From positions 7,564,001 through 7,628,000 of the forward strand of contig NZ_CP187970.1 in the NCBI RefSeq assembly GCF_049942825.1: a stretch of DNA of 64,000 bases, given 5' to 3'. This document shows positions 1 to 9,816 of the stretch, piece by piece. Position 1 is the first letter of the stretch, and every line of letters begins with the position of its first letter. The position numbers were made by a program, and so were the translations under genes. Below the pieces are notes generated by a model. That model worked only from the letters and a program-made list of their open reading frames with translations, searched no databases and was not told the DNA's origin. This DNA is from Paenibacillus_G sp049942825 (GTDB lineage Bacteria > Bacillota > Bacilli > Paenibacillales > NBRC-103111).

Positions 1-2909
<2,909 letters not shown>

Positions 2910-3004
2910 GAAAAGCTGATGACTCATTTTGAAGCTTGGCAGAAACTCATCGCTGAGTCTCTATATTTAACACTCACTCGTTGTTCAGTTTTCAAAGGGC
3001 AATC
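2910..3004 (-). promoter_or_regulatory. rRNA leader with boxA-like antitermination site
   Basis: This is the transcribed leader between promoter and 16S. Near 2980-3003 the reverse strand reads GCCCTTTGAAAACTGAACAA, close to the boxA antitermination element of Bacillus rRNA leaders. The 95 bases next to the 16S gene are identical in both operons of the window, while the sequence upstream is unrelated. That marks the edge of the conserved rRNA cassette. Confidence 0.7.
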
Positions 3005-3128
3005 TTGGTTCGTTATCATCAGGCCGCCGAAGCAGCTCAATCAACTTACCACATCGTTCTCTTGTTAGCAAGCGGCAATTTTCGTCATCTGTTCATCACC
3101 GGTATACTTCATTTCGACAACGTTGAAC

Positions 3129-3157
3129 ATTCTAGCACAGAGTATTTCGATTGACAA
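3129..3157 (-). promoter_or_regulatory. rRNA operon promoter, proximal
   Basis: On the reverse strand, TTGTCA (3152-3157) and TAGAAT (3129-3134) are separated by exactly 17 bases, with a TG at the extended -10 position. It lies about 220 bases upstream of the mature 16S 5' end, as expected for an rRNA promoter. The assignment is by pattern and position only. Confidence 0.75.
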
Positions 3158-3233
3158 GCTATTTCTTTTCTCCATTCCGAGGGACAAGTCCGCAGGGTGT
3201 AGATCCCAGAAGTCTCTTAAGTCAACGTTTTGG

Positions 3234-3262
3234 ATTTTATCACAAAGCCGTGAGCAATGCAA
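3234..3262 (-). promoter_or_regulatory. rRNA operon promoter, distal (candidate)
   Basis: On the reverse strand, TTGCAT (3257-3262), a 17-base spacer and TAAAAT (3234-3239) form a second promoter about 105 bases upstream of the proximal one, also with TG before the -10. Tandem promoters are usual for Bacillus-type rRNA operons. The -35 matches the consensus at only three positions. Confidence 0.5.
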
Positions 3263-3273
3263 CTCGAAATAAA

Positions 3274-3315
3274 CAAAAAATAGACCGTGCAGGAGGGGGT
3301 CTCCTACAACGGTCT
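3274..3315 (-). terminator. Rho-independent terminator of the DUF2512 gene
   Basis: Inverted repeat AGACCGT/ACGGTCT (3282-3288 with 3309-3315) encloses a smaller GGAG hairpin and is followed on the reverse strand by a run of T. It sits just after the stop of the DUF2512 gene and isolates it from the rRNA promoters. Confidence 0.8.
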
Positions 3316-3322
3316 GCACAGA

Positions 3323-3664
3323 TTAAGCGGCGGAACTAACCAGATTGGCCCCGAACGTACGATGAAAGTAATATTCAAGCACACCCAGTCCGGCCACTAA
3401 GGTTAAGAGTTCAACCATAGAGAGCTCACCTATAGTAACGCCGGAAACAAGGATAAAGAACAAAGAGGCAAGACCCAGGTCCAGAGCCGTGGCCACTACA
3501 TTATTGGTTATCTTCAGAATCAAGCGATCACCAATCACATAAGCGATCAAGCTGAGAATAACTGAAGAAACGACGGCGCCGCTGAAGGATGCTCCTGCAA
3601 ATATCACCAGGAAGTGGACTGTTATAAGACCATTAATCAGTATCTTCATCCATAATAACCGCAT
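3323..3664 (-). CDS. DUF2512 family small membrane protein (YndM-like)
   Basis: This is a 113-residue hydrophobic protein with four predicted membrane segments and the family signature YVIGDRLIL...NVVATALDLGLA in the middle. I recognise it as DUF2512, a family found in spore-forming Firmicutes and of unknown function (B. subtilis YndM is an example). I start at the ATG at 3664 because AAGGAG lies eight bases upstream; a GTG three codons earlier would sit on top of that site. It follows the small CxxC gene by 35 bases and probably shares its transcript. A strong terminator follows. Confidence 0.8.
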   Translation of the reverse strand: MRLLWMKILINGLITVHFLVIFAGASFSGAVVSSVILSLIAYVIGDRLILKITNNVVATALDLGLASLFFILVSGVTIGELSMVELLTLVAGLGVLEYYFHRTFGANLVSSAA

Positions 3665-3699
3665 CCCGCGCACTCCTTTTCACTGCTGAAGAATAAGGA

Positions 3700-3843
3700 T
3701 CAGCCCTTTAAAGAGAGCAGCCACTCCTGGTAACAAGAACTGCATAGAATTTGGAAATCTTTCTCTCTTCCATCCTCTTCATACACTGTTATACTGTGAG
3801 CCGACTCCGCATCTCTTTCACAATACTGACAAGTGTAGGTCAT
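3700..3843 (-). CDS. Small CxxC/CxxC protein, putative zinc ribbon (47 residues)
   Basis: This short frame begins MTYTCQYCERDAES and ends CSSCYQEWLLSLKG. It has two CxxC pairs, at residues 5-8 and 34-37, spaced as in a treble-clef or zinc-ribbon fold. A GGAGGAG site lies 11 bases before the ATG, and the stop is 35 bases before the DUF2512 start, so the two are probably co-transcribed. Similar short hypothetical proteins occur in Paenibacillus as far as I recall, but I know no function. Zinc binding is inferred from the cysteines. Confidence 0.65.
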   Translation of the reverse strand: MTYTCQYCERDAESAHSITVYEEDGREKDFQILCSSCYQEWLLSLKG

Positions 3844-3990
3844 CTGGTTCGGATCTCCTCCGTGTCCTAGATTGAAATAAAAAGAGAGCCAATGATGCCG
3901 GTATCTCTATATTTTATTTTCTCTCTTCTGCAGGACGCGTATTCGTTACACCCCCTGCCAATATGCTCCCGCCTTCACATCCGGGGCACG

Positions 3991-4027
3991 AAAAAAAGCC
4001 TCCGCGGGTTATCTCATCCGCGGAGGC
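3991..4027 (-). terminator. Rho-independent terminator of the thiL-tsaD operon
   Basis: A perfect ten-base inverted repeat (GCCTCCGCGG with CCGCGGAGGC) is followed on the reverse strand by seven T. It lies 40 bases after the tsaD stop. Confidence 0.92.
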
Positions 4028-4067
4028 TCTCCTGCTGCGGTATTCATAAAAAGAATACCGCGGTCAA

Positions 4068-5144
4068 TTAAACCGACCACTGCTCCAGCTTCAGCTGAGG
4101 GTCGGCCTTGAGATCAAGCGAGGCGAACTGGCCCCGCCGGTACTTCAGGAACGCGGCGGCGCCGATCATCGCCGCGTTGTCCGTGCACAGGGCGAGAGGC
4201 GGCGCAAGCAGCGGAACGCCGGCTTCCGCGCAGCGCGCTTCCAGCCGCGCGCGGAGTCCCTTGTTGGCTGCGACTCCGCCGGCCAACAGGAGCTGCCTCG
4301 CGCCGTAAGCCTTGACGGCGCGCAGGGCTTTCTCGACCAGGACCTCGACCACCGAGTCCTGGAAGCCCCGCGCGACGGCTCCGGCGGAAAGCGTCTGCCC
4401 TTTCATGGCGGCCGAGTTCATGGCCGACAGCACCGCCGACTTCAGCCCGCTGAAGCTGAAGTCGTAGGAATCGGGCTCCAGCCAAGCCCGGGGAAGCGCC
4501 AGCGCTTCCTCGGACTCCAAGGCGAGCCGGTCAATATGCGGTCCGCCCGGGTAAGGCAGCTTCAGGGCCCGGGCTACCTTGTCGTAAGCTTCTCCCGCGG
4601 CATCGTCCCTGGTCTGGCCGATGATGCGGAAGTGCCCTTCCGACTCCACATACACCAGCTCCGTGTGACCGCCCGATACCACCAGCGACAGGAAGGGATA
4701 TTCCAGGCGGTGAACCAGGGCGTTCGCATAGATGTGCCCGGCTATATGATGGACGCCGATCAGGGGCAGACCCCAGGCACAGGCGAATGCCTTGGCCGCG
4801 ACCATGCCGACGAGCAGGGCTCCGACAAGGCCGGGCCCCTGCGTAACGGCAACGGCCGAGAGCTTGGAAGGATGCAGGTTCGCCTTATCCAGCGCCTCCT
4901 GGAGAATCCAGGTGATGGATTCCACGTGCTTGCGGGAGGCGACCTCCGGCACAACGCCGCCAAATCGCTGATGCGTTTCGATCTGGGAGGACACGACATT
5001 CGCCAGAATCTCCGTGCCGTCGCGCACAATCGATACCGCCGTCTCATCACAGCTTGTCTCAATCGCCAATATATAAACCGGCCGCCTTCCGGCATCAAGG
5101 ATGCCTTCGCCGGCCGGAGCTGCTGCAAAGTTCGTCTCGTTCAT
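4068..5144 (-). CDS. tsaD: tRNA threonylcarbamoyladenosine (t6A37) transferase subunit TsaD
   Basis: TsaD (formerly Gcp/YgjD) transfers the threonylcarbamoyl group from threonylcarbamoyl-AMP to A37 of ANN-decoding tRNAs, acting in the cytosol with TsaB and TsaE. The 358-residue protein has the Kae1-family landmarks in order: ETSCDET near the start, the metal-binding HHIAGH, SGGHTEL, GEAYDKVAR, DFSFSGLKSAV and LAGGVAANKGLR. I start at the ATG at 5144, preceded by GGAGAGG; an upstream extension of 54 codons is shadow sequence with no homology features. It is the last gene of an operon also holding tsaB and tsaE. Confidence 0.96.
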   Translation of the reverse strand: MNETNFAAAPAGEGILDAGRRPVYILAIETSCDETAVSIVRDGTEILANVVSSQIETHQRFGGVVPEVASRKHVESITWILQEALDKANLHPSKLSAVAVTQGPGLVGALLVGMVAAKAFACAWGLPLIGVHHIAGHIYANALVHRLEYPFLSLVVSGGHTELVYVESEGHFRIIGQTRDDAAGEAYDKVARALKLPYPGGPHIDRLALESEEALALPRAWLEPDSYDFSFSGLKSAVLSAMNSAAMKGQTLSAGAVARGFQDSVVEVLVEKALRAVKAYGARQLLLAGGVAANKGLRARLEARCAEAGVPLLAPPLALCTDNAAMIGAAAFLKYRRGQFASLDLKADPQLKLEQWSV

Positions 5145-5166
5145 TAATTCATTCCTCTCCGTCCGT

Positions 5167-5682
5167 CTAGGCTTGATCCTTCCATCGGCCCGCTTTGGGC
5201 AGGTCGGCCCACATGATGACCGCGTCTTCCTGGTTGTCCGTATAATACCCGCGGCGGACCCCGACGGACCGGAATCCGAGCTTCTCATAAAGCCCCAAAG
5301 CCACATGATTGGATGGACGCACTTCGAGCGTCATGCGGATAGCCCCATACAAGGACGCTGTCCGCTGCATTTCTCTCACGAGCAGCTCGCCCAGCTTGCG
5401 CCCGCGGAATTTGGCCCGGACCGCTACGTTGGTGACATGGGCCTCCTCCATAATGAGCCACATCCCCCCGTATCCGCCGATCTCCCCTTCCACCTCAAGA
5501 ACGAGATAGCGGGCAAACTGGTTATTCGTCAGTTCATTATGAAAAGCCCCGGCCGTCCAGGGCGTTGTGAAGGATTCCTGCTCGATCTCGCAGATGACCG
5601 GAATATGCTCCGCTTCCATCGGTCTGAACCGGTAAGACAGACCCTCGGGTACGGAGGCCGGCCGCTCAGATTCTTGTTCCAT
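5167..5682 (-). CDS. rimI: Ribosomal protein alanine N-acetyltransferase RimI
   Basis: RimI is a GNAT acetyltransferase; its classical substrate is the N-terminal alanine of ribosomal protein S18. The 171-residue protein shows the acetyl-CoA loop region (VAVRAKFRGRKLGELL) and the terminal GLYEKLGF motif with a following tyrosine pair. The N-terminal 17 or so residues before the GNAT fold are poorly conserved in character. The start at 5682 has an AGAGGA site; 22 bases separate its stop from tsaD and 16 bases separate it from tsaB. Placement between tsaB and tsaD is the common Bacillales order. Confidence 0.93.
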   Translation of the reverse strand: MEQESERPASVPEGLSYRFRPMEAEHIPVICEIEQESFTTPWTAGAFHNELTNNQFARYLVLEVEGEIGGYGGMWLIMEEAHVTNVAVRAKFRGRKLGELLVREMQRTASLYGAIRMTLEVRPSNHVALGLYEKLGFRSVGVRRGYYTDNQEDAVIMWADLPKAGRWKDQA

Positions 5683-5698
5683 GGCAGGACGTCCTCTC

Positions 5699-6586
5699 TT
5701 ATGTTCGTTTGGCGGCAAGAAGATTTGCTTCCGCCTCCGCCAGCTGCGTATAATTCGGCACCAACCCGTAAACATCTTCGGTATCCCCCCGCTGCCAGCG
5801 AATACGGCCGAGCTCGGCGACGTGCCTGGCCTTAAAGGCAAAGTTCGTTTCGGTCCAACCCCCCTCGAAGCCTTCCCGGAAGGCGAGGAAGGACTGCGCA
5901 TGCTGATGAGCGTCTCCGGTGCATACCACTTGATGAGGCTTGTGATGCCCGGCCAAAGCAAGGAGTTCTTCCGCCCAGGCCGCCGTCAGACGAATCCCAT
6001 CCGGAATAAGACATCTCCAGCCCGCGGCCGATGCTTCATATAATCCGGAGAAAGCCTGTCCACGGCGTGCGTCAATTAGAGGGACCACCCATCGGGTGAG
6101 CGGCTCTCCCCCTTCGTTCCTACGCACAATACGGTCCAGCGCCCCAAGATCTCCGTCCGTTACGATATTCAGCTCTGCCGTCTGGTCGGTGGACTCAGGT
6201 ACAGCCGGCCGTGCGGGATCCAGAACCTCTTCCAAGCCGCCGAGCGCCATCGCCTCCAGCGTCGAAACACCCAGCAGCGCAAGGCCGTGGGTCCAGGCGA
6301 AGGTCTTGGCAACCGTCACGCCGATCCGGGTGCCGGTATAAGAGCCCGGACCTACCCCTGCTGTGAAGGCAGACAGGTCGGCCGGTTTCACCCCCTCCGC
6401 CTCCATGAGCCGCTGCAGCGCCGGCACCACATAGAGAGAGTGGTTGCGCTCCGCGCTCAGCGTGATTTCGCCGAGAAGCCGCCCGCCCCGGGACAGCGCC
6501 GCGGTCATCGAGACCGTAGAGGTATCGACCGACAGCATCAACCCCTCTTCATCGTACGGCTTCGCGCCGCTAGAATTTGTCGTCAT
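5699..6586 (-). CDS. tsaB: t6A biosynthesis dimerisation subunit TsaB
   Basis: TsaB is the catalytically inactive ASKHA-fold partner of TsaD. The 295-residue protein has the LSVDTSTVSMTAAL start and the signature GVGPGSYTGTRIGV. It is longer than the usual 230-240 residues; a segment around residues 115-150 rich in Asp and Glu looks like an insertion before the C-terminal domain. I start at the ATG at 6586 (AAAGGAG upstream), which overlaps the tsaE stop as ATGA and suggests translational coupling. Confidence 0.93.
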   Translation of the reverse strand: MTTNSSGAKPYDEEGLMLSVDTSTVSMTAALSRGGRLLGEITLSAERNHSLYVVPALQRLMEAEGVKPADLSAFTAGVGPGSYTGTRIGVTVAKTFAWTHGLALLGVSTLEAMALGGLEEVLDPARPAVPESTDQTAELNIVTDGDLGALDRIVRRNEGGEPLTRWVVPLIDARRGQAFSGLYEASAAGWRCLIPDGIRLTAAWAEELLALAGHHKPHQVVCTGDAHQHAQSFLAFREGFEGGWTETNFAFKARHVAELGRIRWQRGDTEDVYGLVPNYTQLAEAEANLLAAKRT

Positions 6587-7053
6587 ATCCCGTTCTCCTT
6601 TAGCTTCCCGCACCATTGTTCGTAAGGCTCTCCGTGAGGAAGAAGTGTGAATGTCCGGTGGGCTTCCCCGGCCAGTCCGATACGGATCTCCAGCCGGGCA
6701 TCGGGAAGCAGCTCTTCAACCAGAGACCCCCACTCCACCAGCGTCACTCCGTCCCCATAGAAATAATCGTCGAGCCCGAGCTCGTCCGCTTCTTCTGCGG
6801 AGAGCCGGTAAACGTCCATATGATAAAAGGGAAGGGCCTCCCCCATGTATTCTTTGATGATAGTGAAGGTGGGCGAATTGACAATTTCCTTCACCCCCAG
6901 CTCCCTGCCAACGGCCTGGGAGAAGGTGGTCTTGCCGGCACCGAGATCCCCGTCCAGCGTGATGACAGTCCCGGGTCCGAAGAACGCCGCAAGCTGACGC
7001 GCAAGGAACGCGGTATCATCCACGCTCCGGGATATATATTGATATAAGGACAT
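6583..7053 (-). CDS. tsaE: t6A biosynthesis ATPase TsaE
   Basis: TsaE (YjeE/YdiB) is the P-loop ATPase that resets the TsaBD complex in bacterial t6A synthesis. The 156-residue protein has the Walker A GDLGAGKT at residues 35-42, the switch region NSPTFTIIKEY and the DVYRL and LVEWG motifs. I choose the ATG at 7053, which clears the thiL stop by 19 bases. A TTG ten codons upstream would overlap thiL. The stop overlaps the tsaB start. Confidence 0.95.
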   Translation of the reverse strand: MSLYQYISRSVDDTAFLARQLAAFFGPGTVITLDGDLGAGKTTFSQAVGRELGVKEIVNSPTFTIIKEYMGEALPFYHMDVYRLSAEEADELGLDDYFYGDGVTLVEWGSLVEELLPDARLEIRIGLAGEAHRTFTLLPHGEPYEQWCGKLKENGI

Positions 7054-7072
7054 GCCCGCCGGGCCCCTCCCT

Positions 7073-8122
7073 TCAACCTGCAAAATGGTTATATCCTTTC
7101 TTCTCCAGCGGAACCATATCCCCGCTGCTGCGGATCAGCCGAACCTTACCGGCTTCGGCCGTCACGTACCCGATCAAATGCAGTGCCAAGCCTGCTTCCT
7201 TGAACTTCATCTGCAGGGCCAACGCCTGCTCCGCAGGCACCGTGCCTAGAAGCTCATAGTCTTCGCCCCCGAACAGCGCATAGTCCAAGGGCTCCTTCCC
7301 CGCACGCGCAGCCTGCTTGAACAGGGCCTCCGATAACGGAATCCGCTCCTCCAGGAGATCGATGCCGACGCCGGACGCCTCCGCGATCTCCCAGGCCTCG
7401 CTCGCCAATCCGTCGCTGACATCATTGAGTGCATGGCACCAAGTGGACTGACGTAGCAGTTCCCCGGCCTCCACCCGGGGCAGGGGACGGCAATGCGCCC
7501 CGATGAGCGGGCGCATCTCCAGACCGGCGCCGGCCCATTCATCCTCCCAGAATGAGGCCGCAAGACCGCGGGATAAGAGCCATTCGAGCCCCGCCGCGGA
7601 ATTCCCGAGCTCCCCCGTGACGAAGACAACATCACCAGGGGCAGCGGAGGACCGCAGCAGTGCACTCCCGGCCTCCGTCTCCCCGATCACGCTGACCGAC
7701 ACGGTCAAGCCGCTGGAGCTCGACGTCGTATCCCCTCCAGCTACTACCACACCGTACCGGTTGGCACATTCATACAGCCCCTCATACAGGGAGTGGGCCC
7801 GCTCCGCCGGATAGGACCTCGGCATGCTCAGGGAGATGAGGGCGAACCGTGGAGAGCCTCCCATGGCCGCCACGTCGCTTACGGCCGAAGCCATCGCCTT
7901 GAATCCGATATCCCGGTCACGCATCGTCACGGAAGTGAAGTGGGTATCCTCGGTCATCGTGTCACAGGTGAGAATAAGATGCCTCCCGGCCGTCACCTCG
8001 ACGACGGCGGCATCATCCCCAATGCCCGTCACGACCCCTCCGGCCCGTTGAAACGCGGGTGATTGCCTGCCTCCGGTCAGAAGCCGGATCAGGGAGAATT
8101 CGTCCAGGGATTCCGAGCCCAC
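7073..8122 (-). CDS. thiL: Thiamine-monophosphate kinase ThiL
   Basis: ThiL phosphorylates thiamine monophosphate to thiamine pyrophosphate, the last step of the pathway. The 349-residue protein has the PurM/ThiL-fold motifs: GIGDDAAV near residue 34, the CDTMTEDTHF segment, SDVAAMGG, VVAGGDTT and GGEDYELL near the C-terminus. It starts at GTG 8122 with GCGGAGG eight bases upstream. It is the first gene of the operon with the three t6A genes, an arrangement common in Bacillales. Confidence 0.95.
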   Translation of the reverse strand: MGSESLDEFSLIRLLTGGRQSPAFQRAGGVVTGIGDDAAVVEVTAGRHLILTCDTMTEDTHFTSVTMRDRDIGFKAMASAVSDVAAMGGSPRFALISLSMPRSYPAERAHSLYEGLYECANRYGVVVAGGDTTSSSSGLTVSVSVIGETEAGSALLRSSAAPGDVVFVTGELGNSAAGLEWLLSRGLAASFWEDEWAGAGLEMRPLIGAHCRPLPRVEAGELLRQSTWCHALNDVSDGLASEAWEIAEASGVGIDLLEERIPLSEALFKQAARAGKEPLDYALFGGEDYELLGTVPAEQALALQMKFKEAGLALHLIGYVTAEAGKVRLIRSSGDMVPLEKKGYNHFAG

Positions 8123-8155
8123 TGTATCCGCCTCCGCTTTCCTTTATTAGCAACT

Positions 8156-8184
8156 ATTATAGCCCTACGGGCTTCCACTAGCAA
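8156..8184 (-). promoter_or_regulatory. Sigma-A promoter of the thiL-tsaEB-rimI-tsaD operon
   Basis: On the reverse strand, TTGCTA (8179-8184), a 17-base spacer and a perfect TATAAT (8156-8161) give a start of transcription about 27 bases before the thiL GTG. Confidence 0.8.
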
Positions 8185-8233
8185 CCGAGGCCCGCAGAGG
8201 AGGCGACAGCTTCACGGACAGACTGGCAGCTGC

Positions 8234-8260
8234 AAAAAAAGCCCCTCATCCGCAAGGGAC
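8234..8260 (-). terminator. Probable terminator of the sspH transcript
   Basis: The reverse strand reads GTCCCTTGCGGATGAGGGGC followed by seven T. The stem is short but the T-run is strong, and it lies between sspH and the thiL promoter. Confidence 0.6.
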
Positions 8261-8302
8261 GAAGAGCTTCCGCCGTAATGTTCCTAGTTATCGTTATTCC
8301 AT

Positions 8303-8485
8303 TTAGGTGACTTCCTGCAGTTCATCGACCGGTACAACCCGGGAGTCGGCGGGCTGTTCCTCCACATGCACCTTGGCCGTTTCCTTCTCCGGATCGACAC
8401 TATCGATCCAAACGGACACTCCGTTCAATTCCACTTGGATCCGGTCTTCGGCTCTTAAGATCTCCTGTGCACGGAATACCTTCAT
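8303..8485 (-). CDS. sspH: H-type small acid-soluble spore protein
   Basis: This is a 60-residue protein beginning MKVFRAQEIL with the SspH-family core GVSVWIDSVDPEKETAKVHV and the C-terminal VPVDELQEV. Minor SASPs of this family are made in the forespore and kept in the spore core; their exact role is unclear. The ATG overlaps the stop of the preceding gene by four bases, so translation is probably coupled. A terminator follows at 8234-8260. Confidence 0.85.
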   Translation of the reverse strand: MKVFRAQEILRAEDRIQVELNGVSVWIDSVDPEKETAKVHVEEQPADSRVVPVDELQEVT

Positions 8486-8688
8486 CCTTCGGTCCCTCCG
8501 CCGGTCACCGACTCGGCATCGTCCATGGTGTCGGTTGTCGTGTCCTCAATCAACCCGTTCTGGTAGGATACCGTACCTCCGCCGAGGCCTTCATTGATCA
8601 TCCGGTCGATATCCATAAAGTTGGATTCCCGCCCCTCATGGGTGGCATCATTGTCATATAGGCTGCCTGACGTATTCGCTTCACTCAT
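8482..8688 (-). CDS. Uncharacterised small acidic protein upstream of sspH
   Basis: This is a 68-residue acidic, Gly/Thr-rich protein without hydrophobic segments. I do not recognise the family. It has a good GGAGGAG site 11 bases before its ATG, and its stop overlaps the sspH start (ATGA), so it very likely forms a two-gene operon with sspH and may be a spore protein (inference from context). Composition suggests it is largely disordered. Confidence 0.65.
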   Translation of the reverse strand: MSEANTSGSLYDNDATHEGRESNFMDIDRMINEGLGGGTVSYQNGLIEDTTTDTMDDAESVTGGGTEG

Positions 8689-8799
8689 CGCTTGCTGTCT
8701 CCTCCTTGGGCCGCAATTCCGGGCGGACGCCGACGTTCATCGGCGAATGCCTCTTACGGTAGCATGTCCAAAAAAAGTATGCCGTCATGCGTGTCCGTG

Positions 8800-8829
8800 T
8801 AATGAGATGACTCCCATGTGCGTATACTA
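8800..8829 (+). promoter_or_regulatory. Candidate forespore (sigma-G-type) promoter of ku
   Basis: TAATG (8800-8804) and TATACTA (8823-8829) are separated by 18 bases. The sigma-G pattern is GHATR, 18 bases, CATWHTA, so each box has one mismatch. It lies about 40 bases before the ku start. The ku homologue of B. subtilis (ykoV) is a known sigma-G target, which makes the reading plausible but not proven. Confidence 0.4.
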
Positions 8830-8871
8830 GTTCGTATAAGAGGGCCGTTTCCAGGCCAAGGAGGGATCCGT

Positions 8872-9741
8872 ATGCATACGGTGTGGAAAGGTGCCATCAG
8901 CTTTGGTCTGGTGCATGTTCCCGTCAAAATGTTCTCGGCGACGGAAGACAAAGACATCTCGATGCGCATGATTCATAAAGAATGCAATACGCCGCTGAAC
9001 TTCGTGCGCAAATGCCAGCACTGCGAGCGTGAAGTCGAATGGGGCGAGATTGCCAAAGGCTACGAGTATGAGCCCGGTTCTTTTGTCCTCTTCGAGAAGG
9101 ATGAGCTCGAGCGGCTGACCGGCGAGGTGACGAAGGAAATCAAGATCCTGGACTTCGTCAATCTGTCCGATATCGATCCGGTGTATTTTCAGAAGACCTA
9201 TTACCTGGCACCTAACGAAACGGGAGCCGGCGCTTATAACCTGCTGCTTGAAGCCATGAGGCAGTCCGGCAAGATCGGCATCGCCAAAGTATCGATCCGC
9301 TCCAAAAGCTCCCTCGCCGCCATCCGCATCATCGACCGCTGCATCGCCATGGAGACGATCTTCTATCCTGACGAGATCCGCCCTGTGGCACAGGTCCCGA
9401 ATCTCCCGGAATCGGTTACCGTGAACGAGAAAGAGTTGACGATGGCCAAAATGCTGATCGAGCAGCTCTCTACGGCATTCGAGCCGGAAAAGTACAAAGA
9501 CGACTACCGTGCGGCCGTGCTCGAGGCCATCGAGCAGAAAATCTCCGGACGCCAGGTCAGCATCGCGCCGGAACCGAACAAATCGAACGTCATCGACCTG
9601 ATGGCGGCGCTGCAGGCCAGCCTGGAAGCCGTCACACCGGTCGCCACAGCCCCTTCTTCCGAACCGGCGGCCGAAGCCAAGCCGGAGAAGAAAACCGCCA
9701 AAGGCAAGGGCAAGAAAGCCAAGGAGCCTGCCCTCTCTTAG
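8872..9741 (+). CDS. ku: Non-homologous end-joining protein Ku
   Basis: Bacterial Ku is a homodimeric ring that binds broken DNA ends and recruits LigD. The 289-residue protein begins MHTVWKGAISFGLVHVPVKM, the family hallmark, followed by the beta-barrel core (HKECNTPL, VNLSDIDPVYF, YYLAPNE) and ends in a Lys/Ala-rich tail after residue 265 that resembles the basic DNA-binding extensions of other bacterial Ku proteins. I start at 8872, after AAGGAGG; an 18-codon upstream extension is not homologous. It is monocistronic with its own terminator, facing the same way as the ligase and polymerase genes 2.4 kb downstream. Confidence 0.96.
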   Translation: MHTVWKGAISFGLVHVPVKMFSATEDKDISMRMIHKECNTPLNFVRKCQHCEREVEWGEIAKGYEYEPGSFVLFEKDELERLTGEVTKEIKILDFVNLSDIDPVYFQKTYYLAPNETGAGAYNLLLEAMRQSGKIGIAKVSIRSKSSLAAIRIIDRCIAMETIFYPDEIRPVAQVPNLPESVTVNEKELTMAKMLIEQLSTAFEPEKYKDDYRAAVLEAIEQKISGRQVSIAPEPNKSNVIDLMAALQASLEAVTPVATAPSSEPAAEAKPEKKTAKGKGKKAKEPALS

Positions 9742-9767
9742 GCAGGGAAGCTCAGCGCTCCACCTAA

Positions 9768-9813
9768 CCGTTCATCTTCTTCCGGGGCTCCTCCGGAGGG
9801 TGAACGGCTTTTT
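9768..9813 (+). terminator. Rho-independent terminator of ku
   Basis: CCGTTCA (9768-9774) pairs with TGAACGG (9801-9807) around an inner GGAG-rich hairpin, followed by CTTTTT. Confidence 0.88.
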
Positions 9814-9816
9814 GCC

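Noticed and set aside
8818..8871. N-terminal extension of Ku by 18 residues
   Set aside because: The ribosome site AAGGAGG lies within it, just before the family-typical MHTVWKGA start.
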